A DNA stretch of 64,000 bases from Vreelandella zhanjiangensis DSM 21076 (GTDB taxonomy: Bacteria > Pseudomonadota > Gammaproteobacteria > Pseudomonadales > Halomonadaceae), in the NCBI RefSeq assembly GCF_000377665.1, contig NZ_KB898646.1:434001-498000 (forward strand), written 5' to 3'. The notes beneath the pieces are model-generated. The model ran no database searches and was not told the DNA's origin. It saw only the letters and a list, made by a program, of their open reading frames with translations. The position numbers and the translations under genes were made by a program. Shown piece after piece: positions 11,069-21,640 of this stretch; within the stretch, counting starts at the first letter, position 1, and each line of letters opens with the position of its first letter.

Positions 11069-11099
11069 AGCCTTGCCATTACGTCACCATGGCGAGGCT
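11069..11099 (+). other. Leader hairpin upstream of etfB
   Basis: AGCCTTGCCAT (11069-11079) pairs with ATGGCGAGGCT (11089-11099), giving 11 bp with one G-U pair and a 9-base loop. It is followed by GACTCTTTT. It lies 80 bases before etfB and could be a leader terminator or a protein site; the T run is weak. Confidence 0.35.
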
Positions 11100-11178
11100 G
11101 ACTCTTTTATAAGCGGTGTCCGCTGAGCGGGTGCCGACTTGGGTAAACGGCTTTTGCCACCAGCCAAGCGAGGAACCT

Positions 11179-11928
11179 ATGAAAGTACTCGTCGCGGTTA
11201 AACGCGTCATCGATTACAACGTCAAGATCCGCGTTAAAGCGGATCACTCCGACGTGGATCTTACCAACGTCAAAATGGCCATGAATCCCTTCTGCGAAAT
11301 CGCCGTGGAAGAAGCCGTGCGCCTCAAAGAGAAGGGCGTGGCCACGGAAGTCGTCGCCGTTAGTATTGGCCCCAAGGCTGCTCAGGAACAGCTACGTACC
11401 GCACTGGCGCTGGGCGCCGACCGCGCCCTGCATATCGAAACCGATGAACGGGCCGAGTCGCTGGCGGTCGCCAAACTGCTGGCCAAAGTCGTCGATGAAG
11501 AGCAGCCGGGGTTGGTGATTCTGGGTAAACAGGCGATCGACACTGACAATAACCAAACCGGCCAGATGCTCGCCGCGCTGACCAACCTGCCTCAGGGCAC
11601 GTTTGCCTCGGAAGTGGCTGTCGACGGTGACAAGGTCAACGTCACCCGTGAAATCGACGGCGGTCTGCAGACGATTGCGCTGACGCTCCCGGCGATCGTG
11701 ACTACTGACCTGCGCCTGAACGAGCCGCGCTACGCCAAGCTTCCGGACATCATGAAGGCCAAGAAAAAGCCCATGGACGTCAAGACCCCTGCCGATTATG
11801 GCGTCGAAGTGGCGTCCAAGGTCAGCCTGCTCAAGGTGGAATCCCCGGCCGAGCGCAAAGGCGGCATCAAGGTCGCCTCGGTGGACGAACTGATCGATAA
11901 ACTTAAAAACGAAGCCAAGGTGCTTTAA
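11179..11928 (+). CDS. etfB: Electron transfer flavoprotein beta subunit
   Basis: This 249-residue AMP-binding beta subunit of the heterodimeric ETF accepts electrons from acyl-CoA and other flavin dehydrogenases. The family N terminus [20 protein letters not shown], the [19 protein letters not shown] segment and the signature around [19 protein letters not shown] are present. The start is ATG 11179, with GAGGAA 5 bases upstream; a longer frame from 11116 adds 21 residues unlike any ETF. etfA follows 14 bases later. Confidence 0.95.
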   Translation: MKVLVAVKRVIDYNVKIRVKADHSDVDLTNVKMAMNPFCEIAVEEAVRLKEKGVATEVVAVSIGPKAAQEQLRTALALGADRALHIETDERAESLAVAKLLAKVVDEEQPGLVILGKQAIDTDNNQTGQMLAALTNLPQGTFASEVAVDGDKVNVTREIDGGLQTIALTLPAIVTTDLRLNEPRYAKLPDIMKAKKKPMDVKTPADYGVEVASKVSLLKVESPAERKGGIKVASVDELIDKLKNEAKVL

Positions 11929-11942
11929 GAGGAGTCGAACGC

Positions 11943-12869
11943 ATGAGCATTCTGGTACTTGCCGACCTTCATGAAGGCCAGTTGGCGGGCGCAACCGCCC
12001 ACGTGGTGGCGGCCGCCAAAGCGATCGGTGGCGATATTGATGTGCTGATCGCCGGGGAAGGCGTTCAAGCCGCCGCCGACGCAGCCGCCAAGCTGGACGG
12101 CGTCAGCAAAGTGCGCGTGGCGGATAACGCCGTCTACGCCCACCAGCTCGCCGAGCCCATGGGCGCCTTGCTGGTCGAGCTGGCCGGCGACTACACCCAC
12201 GTATTAGCCAGTGCCTCCACCACGGGCAAAAACGTCCTGCCACGCTTGGCCGCACTGAAAGATGTCAGCCAGCTGTCTGACGTGATCGCCGTGGAAAGCG
12301 CGGATACCTTCAAGCGCTCCATCTACGCGGGCAACGCCATCGCCACGGTGAAAAGCGACGATACGATTAAAGTAATGACCGTACGCACCACCGCGTTTGA
12401 CGCCGTCAGCGACAGCGGTAGCGCCACGCTGGAAGCGGTAGACGTGGTCGTCGAGAACACCCAATCAAGCTTTGTGAAACAAGAACTGGCGCAGTCCGAC
12501 CGCCCCGAACTCGGCGGTGCCAAGGTGGTGATCTCCGGTGGCCGCGGCATGGGCAACGGCGACAACTTCAAGCTACTCAACGGGATTGCCGACAAACTGG
12601 GCGCGGCAGTAGGCGCCTCGCGCGCCGCGGTGGACGCAGGCTTCGTACCCAACGATATGCAGGTTGGTCAAACCGGTAAAATCGTCGCGCCGGATCTGTA
12701 CATCGCGGTAGGGATCTCCGGCGCCATTCAGCACCTGGCGGGCATGAAGGACTCCAAGGTGATCGTCGCGATCAACAAGGACGACGAAGCGCCGATCTTC
12801 CAGGTGGCCGACTACGGCCTGGTAGGCGATCTGTTCGAGATCCTGCCCGAGCTTGAAAGCAAGCTGTAA
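11943..12869 (+). CDS. etfA: Electron transfer flavoprotein alpha subunit
   Basis: This 308-residue FAD-binding alpha subunit of ETF has an N-terminal alpha/beta domain starting [14 protein letters not shown] and a C-terminal FAD domain with [30 protein letters not shown] and the [10 protein letters not shown] motif. It ends in the usual [11 protein letters not shown]. It lies 14 bases after etfB with GAGGAG just before the ATG, and a strong terminator follows. The ETF probably delivers electrons to the EtfD protein encoded next door. Confidence 0.95.
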   Translation: MSILVLADLHEGQLAGATAHVVAAAKAIGGDIDVLIAGEGVQAAADAAAKLDGVSKVRVADNAVYAHQLAEPMGALLVELAGDYTHVLASASTTGKNVLPRLAALKDVSQLSDVIAVESADTFKRSIYAGNAIATVKSDDTIKVMTVRTTAFDAVSDSGSATLEAVDVVVENTQSSFVKQELAQSDRPELGGAKVVISGGRGMGNGDNFKLLNGIADKLGAAVGASRAAVDAGFVPNDMQVGQTGKIVAPDLYIAVGISGAIQHLAGMKDSKVIVAINKDDEAPIFQVADYGLVGDLFEILPELESKL

Positions 12870-12906
12870 ATCGATGTGCCGGATTGCACTTTAGCTCAGT
12901 GATTTC

Positions 12907-12935
12907 AAGTCGGCTCACTTGTGAGTCGGCTTTTT
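12907..12935 (+). terminator. Rho-independent terminator after etfA
   Basis: A 12-bp stem with two G-U pairs (AAGTCGGCTCAC / GTGAGTCGGCTT) and a TT loop is followed by five T. It lies 37 bases after the etfA stop. Confidence 0.8.
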
Positions 12936-13082
12936 CATGTGCGTGCATTAGATAAACACGCCGTTGTTAGCTAAAGTACGGGCACGACATGAGAAAACGC
13001 CGCCAGGGCGGTTGAAAAAGGTGTCGGTTGGCCGCACCTATTAGTAGTGAACGCAACGAAAGCCACTCAAGGAGATGATAAT

Positions 13083-13694
13083 ATGGCACATACACTTCCC
13101 GAACTGCCGTACGCTTATGACGCTCTCGAGCCGAATATTGATGCGATGACCATGGAAATCCACCATTCGCGTCATCATCAAACGTACGTAAATAACCTCA
13201 ACGCTGCACTAGAAGGCACGGGTCTTGAGGACGTTGCGATTGAAGAGCTCGTCTCTAATCTGGATCGCGTACCTGAAGCTAAGCGTCAGGCGGTTATTAA
13301 CAATGGCGGTGGTCATGCTAACCACTCCATGTTCTGGCAAATGATGTCGCCCAACGGTGGCGGTCAGCCCCAGGGTGATGTTGCAAAAGCCATTGATAGC
13401 GAATTGGGTGGCTTGGATACTTTTAAAGAAGAGTTCAAAAAAGCGGCTGTAGGCCGTTTTGGTAGCGGCTGGGCATGGCTCAGCGTCACGCCAGAGAAAA
13501 AACTGGTGGTTGAAAATACCCTGAACCAGGATAGCCCGCTGATGCACGGCAACACGCCGCTGCTGGGTCTGGATGTCTGGGAACACGCTTACTACCTGAA
13601 GTACCAGAACAAGCGTCCTGATTATATTTCTGCGTTCTTTGACGTGGTTAACTGGGAAGACGTTGAGCGTCGTTACCAGGCAGCTATCGCTTAA
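13083..13694 (+). CDS. sodA: Superoxide dismutase, manganese type
   Basis: This 203-residue cytoplasmic dismutase has metal ligands visible in [20 protein letters not shown], and the [13 protein letters not shown] signature. Several features point to the Mn rather than the Fe subgroup: [10 protein letters not shown] instead of the Fe-type AAQVWNHTFYW, and the Gln in NQDSPLM. A cambialistic enzyme cannot be excluded. The start is ATG 13083, with AAGGAG 8 bases upstream; an in-frame ATG at 13047 gives a non-conserved leader. It is monocistronic, between terminators. No clear Fur or SoxS box was identified. Confidence 0.9.
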   Translation: MAHTLPELPYAYDALEPNIDAMTMEIHHSRHHQTYVNNLNAALEGTGLEDVAIEELVSNLDRVPEAKRQAVINNGGGHANHSMFWQMMSPNGGGQPQGDVAKAIDSELGGLDTFKEEFKKAAVGRFGSGWAWLSVTPEKKLVVENTLNQDSPLMHGNTPLLGLDVWEHAYYLKYQNKRPDYISAFFDVVNWEDVERRYQAAIA

Positions 13695-13741
13695 TTACGC
13701 GTTATGTAAGCCAAGATGCCAGCTTTTGGCGTCTACAAGAG

Positions 13742-13769
13742 ACCGCCCCCTTCGTGGGGCGGTTTTTTT
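13742..13769 (+). terminator. Rho-independent terminator after sodA
   Basis: An 8-bp GC-rich stem (ACCGCCCC / GGGGCGGT) with loop CTTCGT is followed by seven T, 47 bases after the sodA stop. Confidence 0.92.
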
Positions 13770-13821
13770 ATTTCTAGAGGGGATGCTGGGTATGAGCTGT
13801 CAATAACCTGTGGATGAAAAA

Positions 13822-13868
13822 ATACCATATATGCTTGAATTGATTTTGTCATAGTCTATATATAGTAT
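13822..13868 (+). promoter_or_regulatory. Candidate NrdR box pair upstream of nrdHIEF
   Basis: Two AT-rich palindromes resemble the NrdR consensus acaCwAtATaTwGtgt: ATACCATATATGCTTG (13822-13837) and AGTCTATATATAGTAT (13853-13868). The second keeps the whole CTATATATAG core. Their centres are 31 bp apart, the three-helical-turn spacing reported for NrdR sites. They lie 72 bases before nrdH, where the promoter should be. NrdR represses ribonucleotide reductase genes in response to ATP/dATP. Confidence 0.7.
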
Positions 13869-13939
13869 GCGTACTGTCTTTAGAGAGGGTGAAGCACTAA
13901 TGCTGCTCTACCCGAAAAATACCGCTATGAAAAGGAAAA

Positions 13940-14167
13940 ATGACCATGGCAATCCAAATTTATAGCAAGCCTGCTTGTGTTCAGTGCACCGCCACGTATC
14001 GCGCTCTGGATAAGCACGGTTTAGAGTATACCGTTATCGATATTACGGCTGAGTCGGGTGCCCAACAAGAAGTAGAAGCCCTTGGCTACCGTCAGCTTCC
14101 TGTTGTGGTGGCAGGCGATGACCACTGGTCAGGCTTCCGCCCCGATCGTATTCAAGCATTGGCGTAA
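13940..14167 (+). CDS. nrdH: NrdH-type glutaredoxin-like protein
   Basis: This 75-residue thioredoxin-fold electron donor serves class Ib ribonucleotide reductase. The redox motif is CVQC at about residues 13-16, and the C-terminal half shows the NrdH-type VVVAGDDHWSGFRPDRI segment, which favours reduction by thioredoxin reductase rather than glutathione. The start is ATG 13940 after AAGGAAAA. nrdI, nrdE and nrdF follow, which fixes the function. Confidence 0.95.
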   Translation: MTMAIQIYSKPACVQCTATYRALDKHGLEYTVIDITAESGAQQEVEALGYRQLPVVVAGDDHWSGFRPDRIQALA

Positions 14168-14173
14168 ATATTT

Positions 14174-14611
14174 ATGTTGGTGGACGCCGCCGCTGAAGCA
14201 CCAATGGCTGGCAGCCTGGTCTATTTTTCCACCAAGTCAGGTAACACTCATCGTTTTGTACAGAAACTTGGTCTGGCTGCTCAACGGCTTCCGCTTGGGC
14301 GTGATGAACCGATGCTACATGTCACTACACCTTACATATTGATCACGCCCACCTATGGGGGCGGAGAAGCAAAAGGCGCAGTGCCAGGGCAAGTGATCCG
14401 TTTTCTCAACGATGAACAGAATCGACGCCTTATTTGCGGCGTCATTGCTGCCGGAAACACTAATTTTGGCGAAGCGTATGGCCTGGCTGGACGCGTCATT
14501 GCAGAGAAGTGTCAGGTGCCATTGTTATATCGATTTGAATTATTTGGCACCGATGACGACGTCGCCAAGGTCCGCAAAGGAGTAGAAGAGTTTTGGAAAC
14601 GACAAACCTAG
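14174..14611 (+). CDS. nrdI: NrdI flavodoxin-like protein
   Basis: This 145-residue flavodoxin-like activator supplies the oxidant for assembling the dimanganese-tyrosyl radical cofactor in NrdF. The FMN phosphate loop [10 protein letters not shown] and the [22 protein letters not shown] segment are present. An extra N-terminal ten residues precede the usual start of the fold. It starts 6 bases after nrdH. Its 3' end overlaps the proposed nrdE start by 19 bases. Confidence 0.94.
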   Translation: MLVDAAAEAPMAGSLVYFSTKSGNTHRFVQKLGLAAQRLPLGRDEPMLHVTTPYILITPTYGGGEAKGAVPGQVIRFLNDEQNRRLICGVIAAGNTNFGEAYGLAGRVIAEKCQVPLLYRFELFGTDDDVAKVRKGVEEFWKRQT

Positions 14612-16776
14612 TCACGAAAAACTTGGCTGAACCAAAACGGCCGGCTACGGGAGCCTCCGAGGCGCGTACATTAGATTATCACGCGCTCAACGCGATGCTT
14701 AATTTGTACGGTGCCAACGGCGAATTACAGCTGGACAAAGACCGTGAAGCTGCGCGTCAGTATTTCTTGCAGCACGTTAACCAGAACACGGTCTTTTTCC
14801 ACTCGCTGGAAGAAAAGCTCGACTATCTGATGGAAGAGGGCTACTACGAAGCGGAAATGCTGGGCCAGTACAGTTTCGCCTTTATTAAGGCGCTGTTTGA
14901 GCAGGCTTATGCTTACAAATTCCGTTTTCCAAGCTTTCTAGGCGCCTTTAAATACTACACCAGCTATACGCTTAAAACGTTCGATGGCAAGCGTTACCTT
15001 GAGCGCTATGAAGACCGCGTCTGCATGGTGGCACTGACCCTGGCCCGTGGTGATGAGGGGCTTGCAAAATCCCTGGTCGATGAAGTGATCAGCGGTCGCT
15101 TCCAGCCAGCGACGCCAACGTTTCTTAACTGCGGTAAGCAGCAGCGCGGTGAGTTGGTTTCGTGCTTCCTGTTGCGTATTGAAGACAACATGGAGTCGAT
15201 CGGCCGCTCGATTAACTCAGCGCTGCAGCTCTCCAAGCGCGGCGGTGGCGTTGCCTTCCTGCTAACCAATATTCGTGAGGCCGGTGCGCCCATCAAGCGC
15301 ATCGAGAACCAGTCGTCGGGCATTATCCCGATCATGAAACTGCTCGAAGACGCTTTCTCCTACGCCAACCAGCTGGGTGCTCGTCAGGGCGCGGGTGCGG
15401 TGTATCTCAACGCGCACCACCCGGATATCCTGCGTTTCCTGGATACCAAGCGTGAAAACGCGGATGAGAAGATCCGTATCAAAACGCTGTCGCTGGGCGT
15501 CACCATTCCGGATATTACGTTTGAGCTTGCCAAGCGTAACGACGATATGTACCTGTTCTCGCCCTATGATGTCGAACGCGTTTACGGCGTACCGTTTGGC
15601 GATATCAGCGTCACCGAGAAGTACCACGAGATGGTGGCGGACGCGCGTATCCGTAAGCAGAAAATCAATGCGCGCGCGTTCTTCCAGACGCTGGCAGAGC
15701 TGCAGTTCGAGTCAGGCTATCCGTACATCATGTTTGAAGATACGGTAAACCGGGCGAACCCGATTGCCGGGCGTATCAATATGAGTAACCTGTGCTCGGA
15801 AATTCTGCAGGTGAACACGCCGACAGAATATGACGATGACCTTGGCTATCGCCAAATGGGGCAGGACATTTCCTGTAACCTGGGTTCGATGAACATTGCC
15901 AAGGTAATGGATGCCGGCAATATTGGCGAAAGCGTTGAAATTGCGATTCGCGGGTTAACGGCTGTTTCTGAAATGAGCAACCTGAAGAGCGTGCCTTCCA
16001 TTGCTGAAGGTAACGCCAAATCCCGCGCGATCGGCCTTGGCCAAATGAACCTGCACGGCTACCTGGCGCGCGAGCACATTTACTATGGCTCTGAAGAAGG
16101 ATTGGACTTCACCAATCTCTACTTCTACTGCATTGCGTTTTACGCCATTCGTGCGTCCAATCGCCTGGCGATTGAGCATAACGATACCTTCGCAGGCTTT
16201 GCGGATTCCAAGTACGCAACGGGCGAATTTTTTGATAAGTACGTTGATCAAGAGTGGCTGCCGCGTACCGAGAAAGTCCGTGGACTGTTTGAGCGTAGCA
16301 ATATTACGCTACCCACTCAGCAGGACTGGCAGGAGCTGAAAGCATCCGTAATGGCGCACGGGCTTTACAACCGCAACTTGCAGGCAGTGCCGCCGACTGG
16401 TTCGATTTCGTATATCAATCACTCGACTTCCAGTATCCACCCGGTAGCGGCCAGAATCGAAATTCGTAAAGAGGGCAAGCTGGGGCGTGTTTATTACCCG
16501 GCGCCGTTCTTGAACGAGGCCAATTTCGATTACTTCCAGGATGCCTACGAAATTGGTCCTGAGAAGATTATTGATACTTATGCCGAGGCTTCCAAGCACG
16601 TAGATCAGGGGCTTTCGCTGACCCTGTTCTTCCCGGATACCGCCACAACGCGTGATATCAATAAGGCGCAAATTTACGCCTGGCGCAAAGGCATTAAAAC
16701 GCTTTATTACATCCGCCTGCGCCAAAGCGCGCTGGAAGGTACGGAAATTGAAGGCTGCGTTTCCTGCACGCTTTAA
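14593..16776 (+). CDS. nrdE: Class Ib ribonucleotide reductase alpha subunit
   Basis: This 727-residue large subunit reduces ribonucleoside diphosphates. The visible active-site region includes [30 protein letters not shown] with a redox cysteine, the NLGSMNIAK segment, [18 protein letters not shown] and the C-terminal shuttle cysteines in EGCVSCTL. The N-terminal ATP cone of class Ia is missing, as expected for NrdE. Translation is assigned to TTG 14593, with AAAGGAG about 9 bases upstream inside nrdI; the next ATG lies 34 codons later and would cut into the conserved N terminus. An attenuator-like hairpin separates it from nrdF. Confidence 0.94.
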   Translation: METTNLVTKNLAEPKRPATGASEARTLDYHALNAMLNLYGANGELQLDKDREAARQYFLQHVNQNTVFFHSLEEKLDYLMEEGYYEAEMLGQYSFAFIKALFEQAYAYKFRFPSFLGAFKYYTSYTLKTFDGKRYLERYEDRVCMVALTLARGDEGLAKSLVDEVISGRFQPATPTFLNCGKQQRGELVSCFLLRIEDNMESIGRSINSALQLSKRGGGVAFLLTNIREAGAPIKRIENQSSGIIPIMKLLEDAFSYANQLGARQGAGAVYLNAHHPDILRFLDTKRENADEKIRIKTLSLGVTIPDITFELAKRNDDMYLFSPYDVERVYGVPFGDISVTEKYHEMVADARIRKQKINARAFFQTLAELQFESGYPYIMFEDTVNRANPIAGRINMSNLCSEILQVNTPTEYDDDLGYRQMGQDISCNLGSMNIAKVMDAGNIGESVEIAIRGLTAVSEMSNLKSVPSIAEGNAKSRAIGLGQMNLHGYLAREHIYYGSEEGLDFTNLYFYCIAFYAIRASNRLAIEHNDTFAGFADSKYATGEFFDKYVDQEWLPRTEKVRGLFERSNITLPTQQDWQELKASVMAHGLYNRNLQAVPPTGSISYINHSTSSIHPVAARIEIRKEGKLGRVYYPAPFLNEANFDYFQDAYEIGPEKIIDTYAEASKHVDQGLSLTLFFPDTATTRDINKAQIYAWRKGIKTLYYIRLRQSALEGTEIEGCVSCTL

Positions 16777-16821
16777 TCCTTGTGCCTGGGGCTCGCGCCA
16801 GCATCTGATATCCGTTTTTAC

Positions 16822-17833
<1,012 letters not shown>

Positions 17834-17898
17834 TAGCGCTAGCCCGATAAGCGTTAGAGTAAGCGGTAAGGCGTAAGCATAAAAAAGAGGGAAGGGTC

Positions 17899-18306
17899 AT
17901 GCCAGATGTAACGCCAACAGCCAGCGTGATGAAAATTGTAGCGGCCGTTGTGAGTGATCCCGATGGTCGCCTGCTGTTGGTGCGTAAACAGGACACGGCT
18001 TTCTTTATGCAGCCGGGCGGCAAGATCGACCCGGGCGAAACGGCGTTGGCGGCGCTATGCCGTGAGCTTCAGGAAGAGCTAGGTTTGCATGTTACTGAAG
18101 ACCAGCTGCTTCCCTTAGGCGTGCAAACGGCACCGGCGGCGAATGAGCCTGGCGTGACTATTGAAGCACAGCTTTATGGGCTGGTGATTGATGAGCCGGT
18201 AGAGGCTGCGGCTGAAATAGCGGAAGCCATATGGGTAAGCCGTGAGCAGGCGTGGGAGCTTCCTCTGGCTCCGCTAACCAAAGACTATGTAATGTTGAAC
18301 GTTTAA
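17899..18306 (+). CDS. Nudix hydrolase
   Basis: This 135-residue Nudix-fold pyrophosphohydrolase has a complete Nudix box: GGKIDPGE at the start and RELQEELG at the end, around residues 39-61. The substrate (oxidised or other nucleotide diphosphate derivative) cannot be inferred from the fold. The start is ATG 17899, with GAGGGAAGG upstream. It lies 65 bases after nrdF and before a terminator, so it may be a trailing member of the nrd transcript, which would fit a role in nucleotide-pool control. Confidence 0.88.
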   Translation: MPDVTPTASVMKIVAAVVSDPDGRLLLVRKQDTAFFMQPGGKIDPGETALAALCRELQEELGLHVTEDQLLPLGVQTAPAANEPGVTIEAQLYGLVIDEPVEAAAEIAEAIWVSREQAWELPLAPLTKDYVMLNV

Positions 18307-18344
18307 AAGTACCAAGCATAAGTGGCTAATTCAGCATTATAACC

Positions 18345-18369
18345 AGGGCGCCAGTAGGCGCCCTTTTTT
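18345..18369 (+). terminator. Rho-independent terminator after the Nudix gene
   Basis: An 8-bp stem (AGGGCGCC / GGCGCCCT) with an AGTA loop is followed by six T, 39 bases after the stop codon. Confidence 0.92.
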
Positions 18370-18405
18370 ATACCCGAAAGAAAGCAAAAAGCGCCTTGAT
18401 GTGAA

Positions 18406-18420
18406 TGATAAATATTGTCA
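18406..18420 (+). promoter_or_regulatory. Fur box upstream of the TonB2-type operon
   Basis: TGATAAATATTGTCA matches the 7-1-7 Fur consensus TGATAATnATTATCA at 12 of 14 fixed positions. It lies 116 bases before the DUF3450 start and after the previous terminator, so it should place the whole six-gene operon under iron control. Confidence 0.72.
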
Positions 18421-18535
18421 TTTATTGTGATAGTGGTAGGCTAGGCACGCAGAATTTAAACGCAAATCGTTCTTATAACTAATTAGTTTCTAGCGCGGCA
18501 TTTTGAAGCCCGCTGGGCAGTAACGGAGAGTCGAC

Positions 18536-19345
18536 GTGCTGAACAGGCCTTTCTTTGTCTTGCGTGGGTGCTGCCTAGCCTGCGTGCTAGTCAGCGGTAC
18601 GCTAATGGCAAGCGATGAAACAGCGGGTCAGGCGGCCCAGAGTGTAGAAGCCCAGCAAACCCAAGCGGCTCTGCAACAGCAAATTGACGCAGCCGATGAA
18701 GAAACCCGAGAAGCGCTAGAAGAACTGCGCCGTTTGGAGCGTGAAACGCGCCAAATGAATGCTACAAACGCCTCGTTAAGCGTGCGACTGGCAGAAGAAG
18801 CCGAGCGCCAGCAGCGTTTAAGTACCGCGCTGGATACGCTCGAAGAGACCCGTGCCGCGCTACCCCTGATCGAGCAGGATATGCAGGAACAGCTAACCCG
18901 CTGGATTGAGCGCGACCTGCCGTTTTTACGCGATGAGCGTTTGGCGCGAGTGACGACTTCTGAAGGGCAGCAGGGCGAAGATACGGTTGAGCGCATCAAT
19001 AGCTTGCTGGAAGCATGGCGAGCCGAGCTGGACTACGGGCGTGAAATTGATAACTGGCGCGGACGTTTGCAAGGCGCTGAAGGCAGCGTGCGCGAAGTGG
19101 ACTATTTGCGCGTAGGCCGTATCGGCTTTTATTACCTGACGCCTGATGCACGTGAAGGGGGCGTTTGGGACGCTGCGAGCAGCGAGTGGCAGCCCTTGGA
19201 TGAAGGCGCGCGACGCGAAGTGCGCAACGGTCTGCGTATCGCGGCCGACCAGCGCACACCGGATCTGCTGCGGTTGCCGCTGTCGATCACCGTTTCAGAA
19301 CAATCTTTTCAGAACAACAGGGAGGTCAGCCATGCGCCTGAGTAG
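18536..19345 (+). CDS. DUF3450 periplasmic coiled-coil protein of a TonB2-type system
   Basis: This 269-residue exported protein has a signal peptide (about residues 1-24, ending near LMASDE), then a long glutamate- and arginine-rich coiled coil (about 30-110) and a C-terminal globular part. It matches the DUF3450 family, which regularly heads TonB2-type operons in marine gammaproteobacteria; its exact role is unproven. It starts at GTG 18536 with CGGAGAG 5 bases upstream. The ttpC-like gene overlaps its last 14 bases. A Fur box lies upstream. Confidence 0.85.
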   Translation: MLNRPFFVLRGCCLACVLVSGTLMASDETAGQAAQSVEAQQTQAALQQQIDAADEETREALEELRRLERETRQMNATNASLSVRLAEEAERQQRLSTALDTLEETRAALPLIEQDMQEQLTRWIERDLPFLRDERLARVTTSEGQQGEDTVERINSLLEAWRAELDYGREIDNWRGRLQGAEGSVREVDYLRVGRIGFYYLTPDAREGGVWDAASSEWQPLDEGARREVRNGLRIAADQRTPDLLRLPLSITVSEQSFQNNREVSHAPE

Positions 19346-20696
19346 CCAACGTCTTCAGCGCCTGGGGGGCGCCTGCCTACTGATGGGGCTTCTTGCTGCC
19401 AGCAGTGTGTCTTCGGCGCAAAGCGATAGCGTTTCATCACTGCGTGAAGCTCGCCAGGCCGCTGAAATGCGCGACCAGGAACGCTTGGAAAACTTTCTGG
19501 AAGACCAGCAGGCATTAAATGCCGCGCTTGAAGACGCCAGGGCGGCCCATCAGTCGGCTGAAGAGCAGCGTGAGGCGCTGCAAACTCAGCAGGCCGAACA
19601 GTCTGAGCAGGCCAGTGAATTAACCGCGCGACAAGATGAACAGGGCGAAGCGCTTTCGGGGCTGCTTGCGAACCTTGCCCGGCATAGCACCGAAGTGCGC
19701 AACGCGCTAGGCGAAGATAGCTGGTTAACCTTGCGGGATGAAGTGTTGCCACCTCGCTTGGATGATGCCGAAGTACTTGAGCGTACCCAACTGGAAGATG
19801 TGGTCGATAGTTTAGCCATACTAACGGCAAAAACCGGTCAGGCTGAGCGTTTGGAGCTGCCGGTAGCCGATGCCAGTGGCACTATTGCGCCGCGTGACGT
19901 GGTGCGTTTAGGCGATTTTGCCGCGTTTACCGAAACCGCGCTGCTGCGTCAGGATGGTGATAATGACCACTTGGCTGAAGTGCCGCGTACGCCAGCTGAA
20001 ATTCAGAATGTTCTCGCGGCTTACCATCAGGGTGACAGTCGGGAGTTCATGATCGACCCCACTCAGGGACCCGTCTTACAGGCGCTTTCCCAGCGTCCAA
20101 GTCTCTGGGAGCGTTTCCAGCAAGGCGGATACGTGGGTTACGTGATTGTAGTGCTGGGAGTGTTGGGTCTGCTGGTAGCACTGGTTCAATATATCTATTT
20201 AGTACTGCAGAGCGTCCGCGTGCGCCGCCAGCGCCAGTCGCTTGACCAGCTGCAGACGCATAATCCGCTAGGCCGCGTGTTGCTACGCTTTAAGGAGATG
20301 GATAAACACCAGACCCCTGAAGCATTGGAAGCGCGCCTGGATGAGGCGGTACTGGCAGAGTTGCCGCGCATTGAACGGGGCCAGCCGATTGTTAAGCTGC
20401 TGGCCGCCATTGCGCCGCTGCTGGGTCTGCTGGGTACGGTCACCGGCATGATCGTAACGTTTCAGGCCATCACCGTGTTTGGTACCGGCGACCCGCAGTT
20501 AATGGCTGGGGGGATTAGCCAGGCATTGGTCACCACGGTTCTAGGCCTGATTACGGCGGTGCCTTTGCTGTTTGCGCAAACGGCGCTGGCGAGCCGCAGC
20601 CGTCATCTAAGCCAAGTGATCGAGGGCGAGGCGAGCGCGACCCTGGCAGATCATTTGGAAGCTCAATCTACTGTTCATGCCACTGCGGTGAATTGA
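19332..20696 (+). CDS. TtpC-like MotA/TolQ/ExbB proton channel protein
   Basis: This 454-residue exported inner-membrane protein resembles TtpC, the fourth component of the Vibrio TonB2 system. A signal peptide (residues 1-32, ending SVSSAQS) is followed by a glutamine- and alanine-rich coiled coil (about 45-105), a periplasmic domain, and three membrane helices in the last third. Two of these form the MotA/TolQ/ExbB core, LLGLLGTVTGMIVTF and VTTVLGLITAVPLLFAQ. The start is ATG 19332 with GGAGG at 19321-19325; a longer frame from 19146 is antiparallel to known domains. exbB begins 1 base after its stop. Confidence 0.88.
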   Translation: MRLSSQRLQRLGGACLLMGLLAASSVSSAQSDSVSSLREARQAAEMRDQERLENFLEDQQALNAALEDARAAHQSAEEQREALQTQQAEQSEQASELTARQDEQGEALSGLLANLARHSTEVRNALGEDSWLTLRDEVLPPRLDDAEVLERTQLEDVVDSLAILTAKTGQAERLELPVADASGTIAPRDVVRLGDFAAFTETALLRQDGDNDHLAEVPRTPAEIQNVLAAYHQGDSREFMIDPTQGPVLQALSQRPSLWERFQQGGYVGYVIVVLGVLGLLVALVQYIYLVLQSVRVRRQRQSLDQLQTHNPLGRVLLRFKEMDKHQTPEALEARLDEAVLAELPRIERGQPIVKLLAAIAPLLGLLGTVTGMIVTFQAITVFGTGDPQLMAGGISQALVTTVLGLITAVPLLFAQTALASRSRHLSQVIEGEASATLADHLEAQSTVHATAVN

Positions 20697-20697
20697 T

Positions 20698-21240
20698 ATG
20701 CCCACGCTACCTCTCTGGCTTGAACCGGTAGAGCGGCTGGTCGATGCCGGTGGTGCGGTGCTGGTCGTGCTGGCGTTGGTCGCGGTGCTGGTGTTTGGCA
20801 TGGCGATAGAGCGCTGGTGGTACTACCGCATTACCTGGCGCTCCGCCCGTCGGCAGTTGATTCGCCGCTGGACTGCGCGCAGCGACCACCGCAGCTGGAG
20901 CGCGCGTACGCTGCGCCACGTATGGACAGAAGCGCTGGTTGCCAGGCTTCGTCGTCCGCTGCCCTGGTTAAAACTGCTGGTGGCGCTCTGCCCACTATTA
21001 GGTCTGTTGGGCACCGTCACCGGCATGATTACCGTCTTTGATAGCCTCTCTATGAGTGATACGCATCAGGCGCGCGCCATGGCCGACGGTGTGGCGCGTG
21101 CAACGCTGCCCACGTTGACCGGCATGGCGATTGCAGTGGTGGGGCTATTGTTTATTAGTCGTTTAGAGCACGTGATTCGTCGCGAAGACCAGCGGTTACA
21201 TGACCGCTTGGCACGTGCCTTGGAGGAGAATGATGCGTAG
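20698..21240 (+). CDS. exbB: ExbB-type proton channel subunit
   Basis: This 180-residue ExbB2-like protein has three predicted membrane helices: about residues 15-37 (AVLVVLALVAVLVFGMAIERWWYY), then PWLKLLVALCPLLGLLGTVTGM, and ATLPTLTGMAIAVVGLLFISR. With ExbD it should form the proton-driven motor that energises TonB. It is shorter than classic ExbB (about 240) but normal for TonB2-type partners. Start and stop overlap or abut both neighbours, so translation is coupled across the operon. Confidence 0.9.
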   Translation: MPTLPLWLEPVERLVDAGGAVLVVLALVAVLVFGMAIERWWYYRITWRSARRQLIRRWTARSDHRSWSARTLRHVWTEALVARLRRPLPWLKLLVALCPLLGLLGTVTGMITVFDSLSMSDTHQARAMADGVARATLPTLTGMAIAVVGLLFISRLEHVIRREDQRLHDRLARALEENDA

Positions 21241-21640
21241 ACGCCGTTCAATGGACGCAAGCGCAGAAAGCAATGAGGTCAATCTGACGCCCATGCTGGA
21301 CGTGGTGTTCATTATGCTGATCTTCTTTATCGTAACGACCAGTTTCATTAAAGAAAGCGGTATCGAGATTGAACGCCCGGAATCGAGTGCGGCAAGCCCG
21401 CGTCCGGAAGCCCAGGTGCTGGTGGCCATTACTCCTGAAGGGGCCGTTTGGGTGGACGGCAAGCCCGTGGATGTTCATCAGGTCGGGCGCGAAGTGGCCG
21501 GAATGTTGACAGAGCAGGGGTCTGCCGTTATCCAGGCGGATCGTGAGTCCACCACGGGGCTGTTGATTGAAGTCATGGACCGCTTGAAAGAGGCTGGCGT
21601 TGATCAGGTGGCCGTGGCGGCGAGTCGGAGCGCGCCATGA
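21233..21640 (+). CDS. exbD: ExbD-type biopolymer transport protein
   Basis: This 135-residue protein has one membrane helix (about residues 17-40) preceded by NLTPMLDVVFIMLIFFIV, whose aspartate is the proton-carrying residue of the ExbD/TolR family. A periplasmic domain follows, ending with the AGVDQVAVAAS strand. Tandem ATGs at 21230 and 21233 both follow GGAGGAG; 21233 has the better spacing. It overlaps exbB by 8 bases and tonB by 4. Confidence 0.92.
   Translation: MRRRRSMDASAESNEVNLTPMLDVVFIMLIFFIVTTSFIKESGIEIERPESSAASPRPEAQVLVAITPEGAVWVDGKPVDVHQVGREVAGMLTEQGSAVIQADRESTTGLLIEVMDRLKEAGVDQVAVAASRSAP

Larger units (their letters stand above)
10781..11178. other. Divergent intergenic region between etfD and etfB
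   Basis: This 398-base region holds the promoters for two divergent ETF units and no credible gene. An in-frame extension of etfB to 11116 lacks a binding site. Three inverted repeats are visible: ACCTG-TGT-CAGGT at 10881-10893, TTGCCAC/GTGGCAA at 10992-11015 and an 11-bp hairpin at 11069-11099. No clean sigma-70 pair was identified. Confidence 0.6.
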
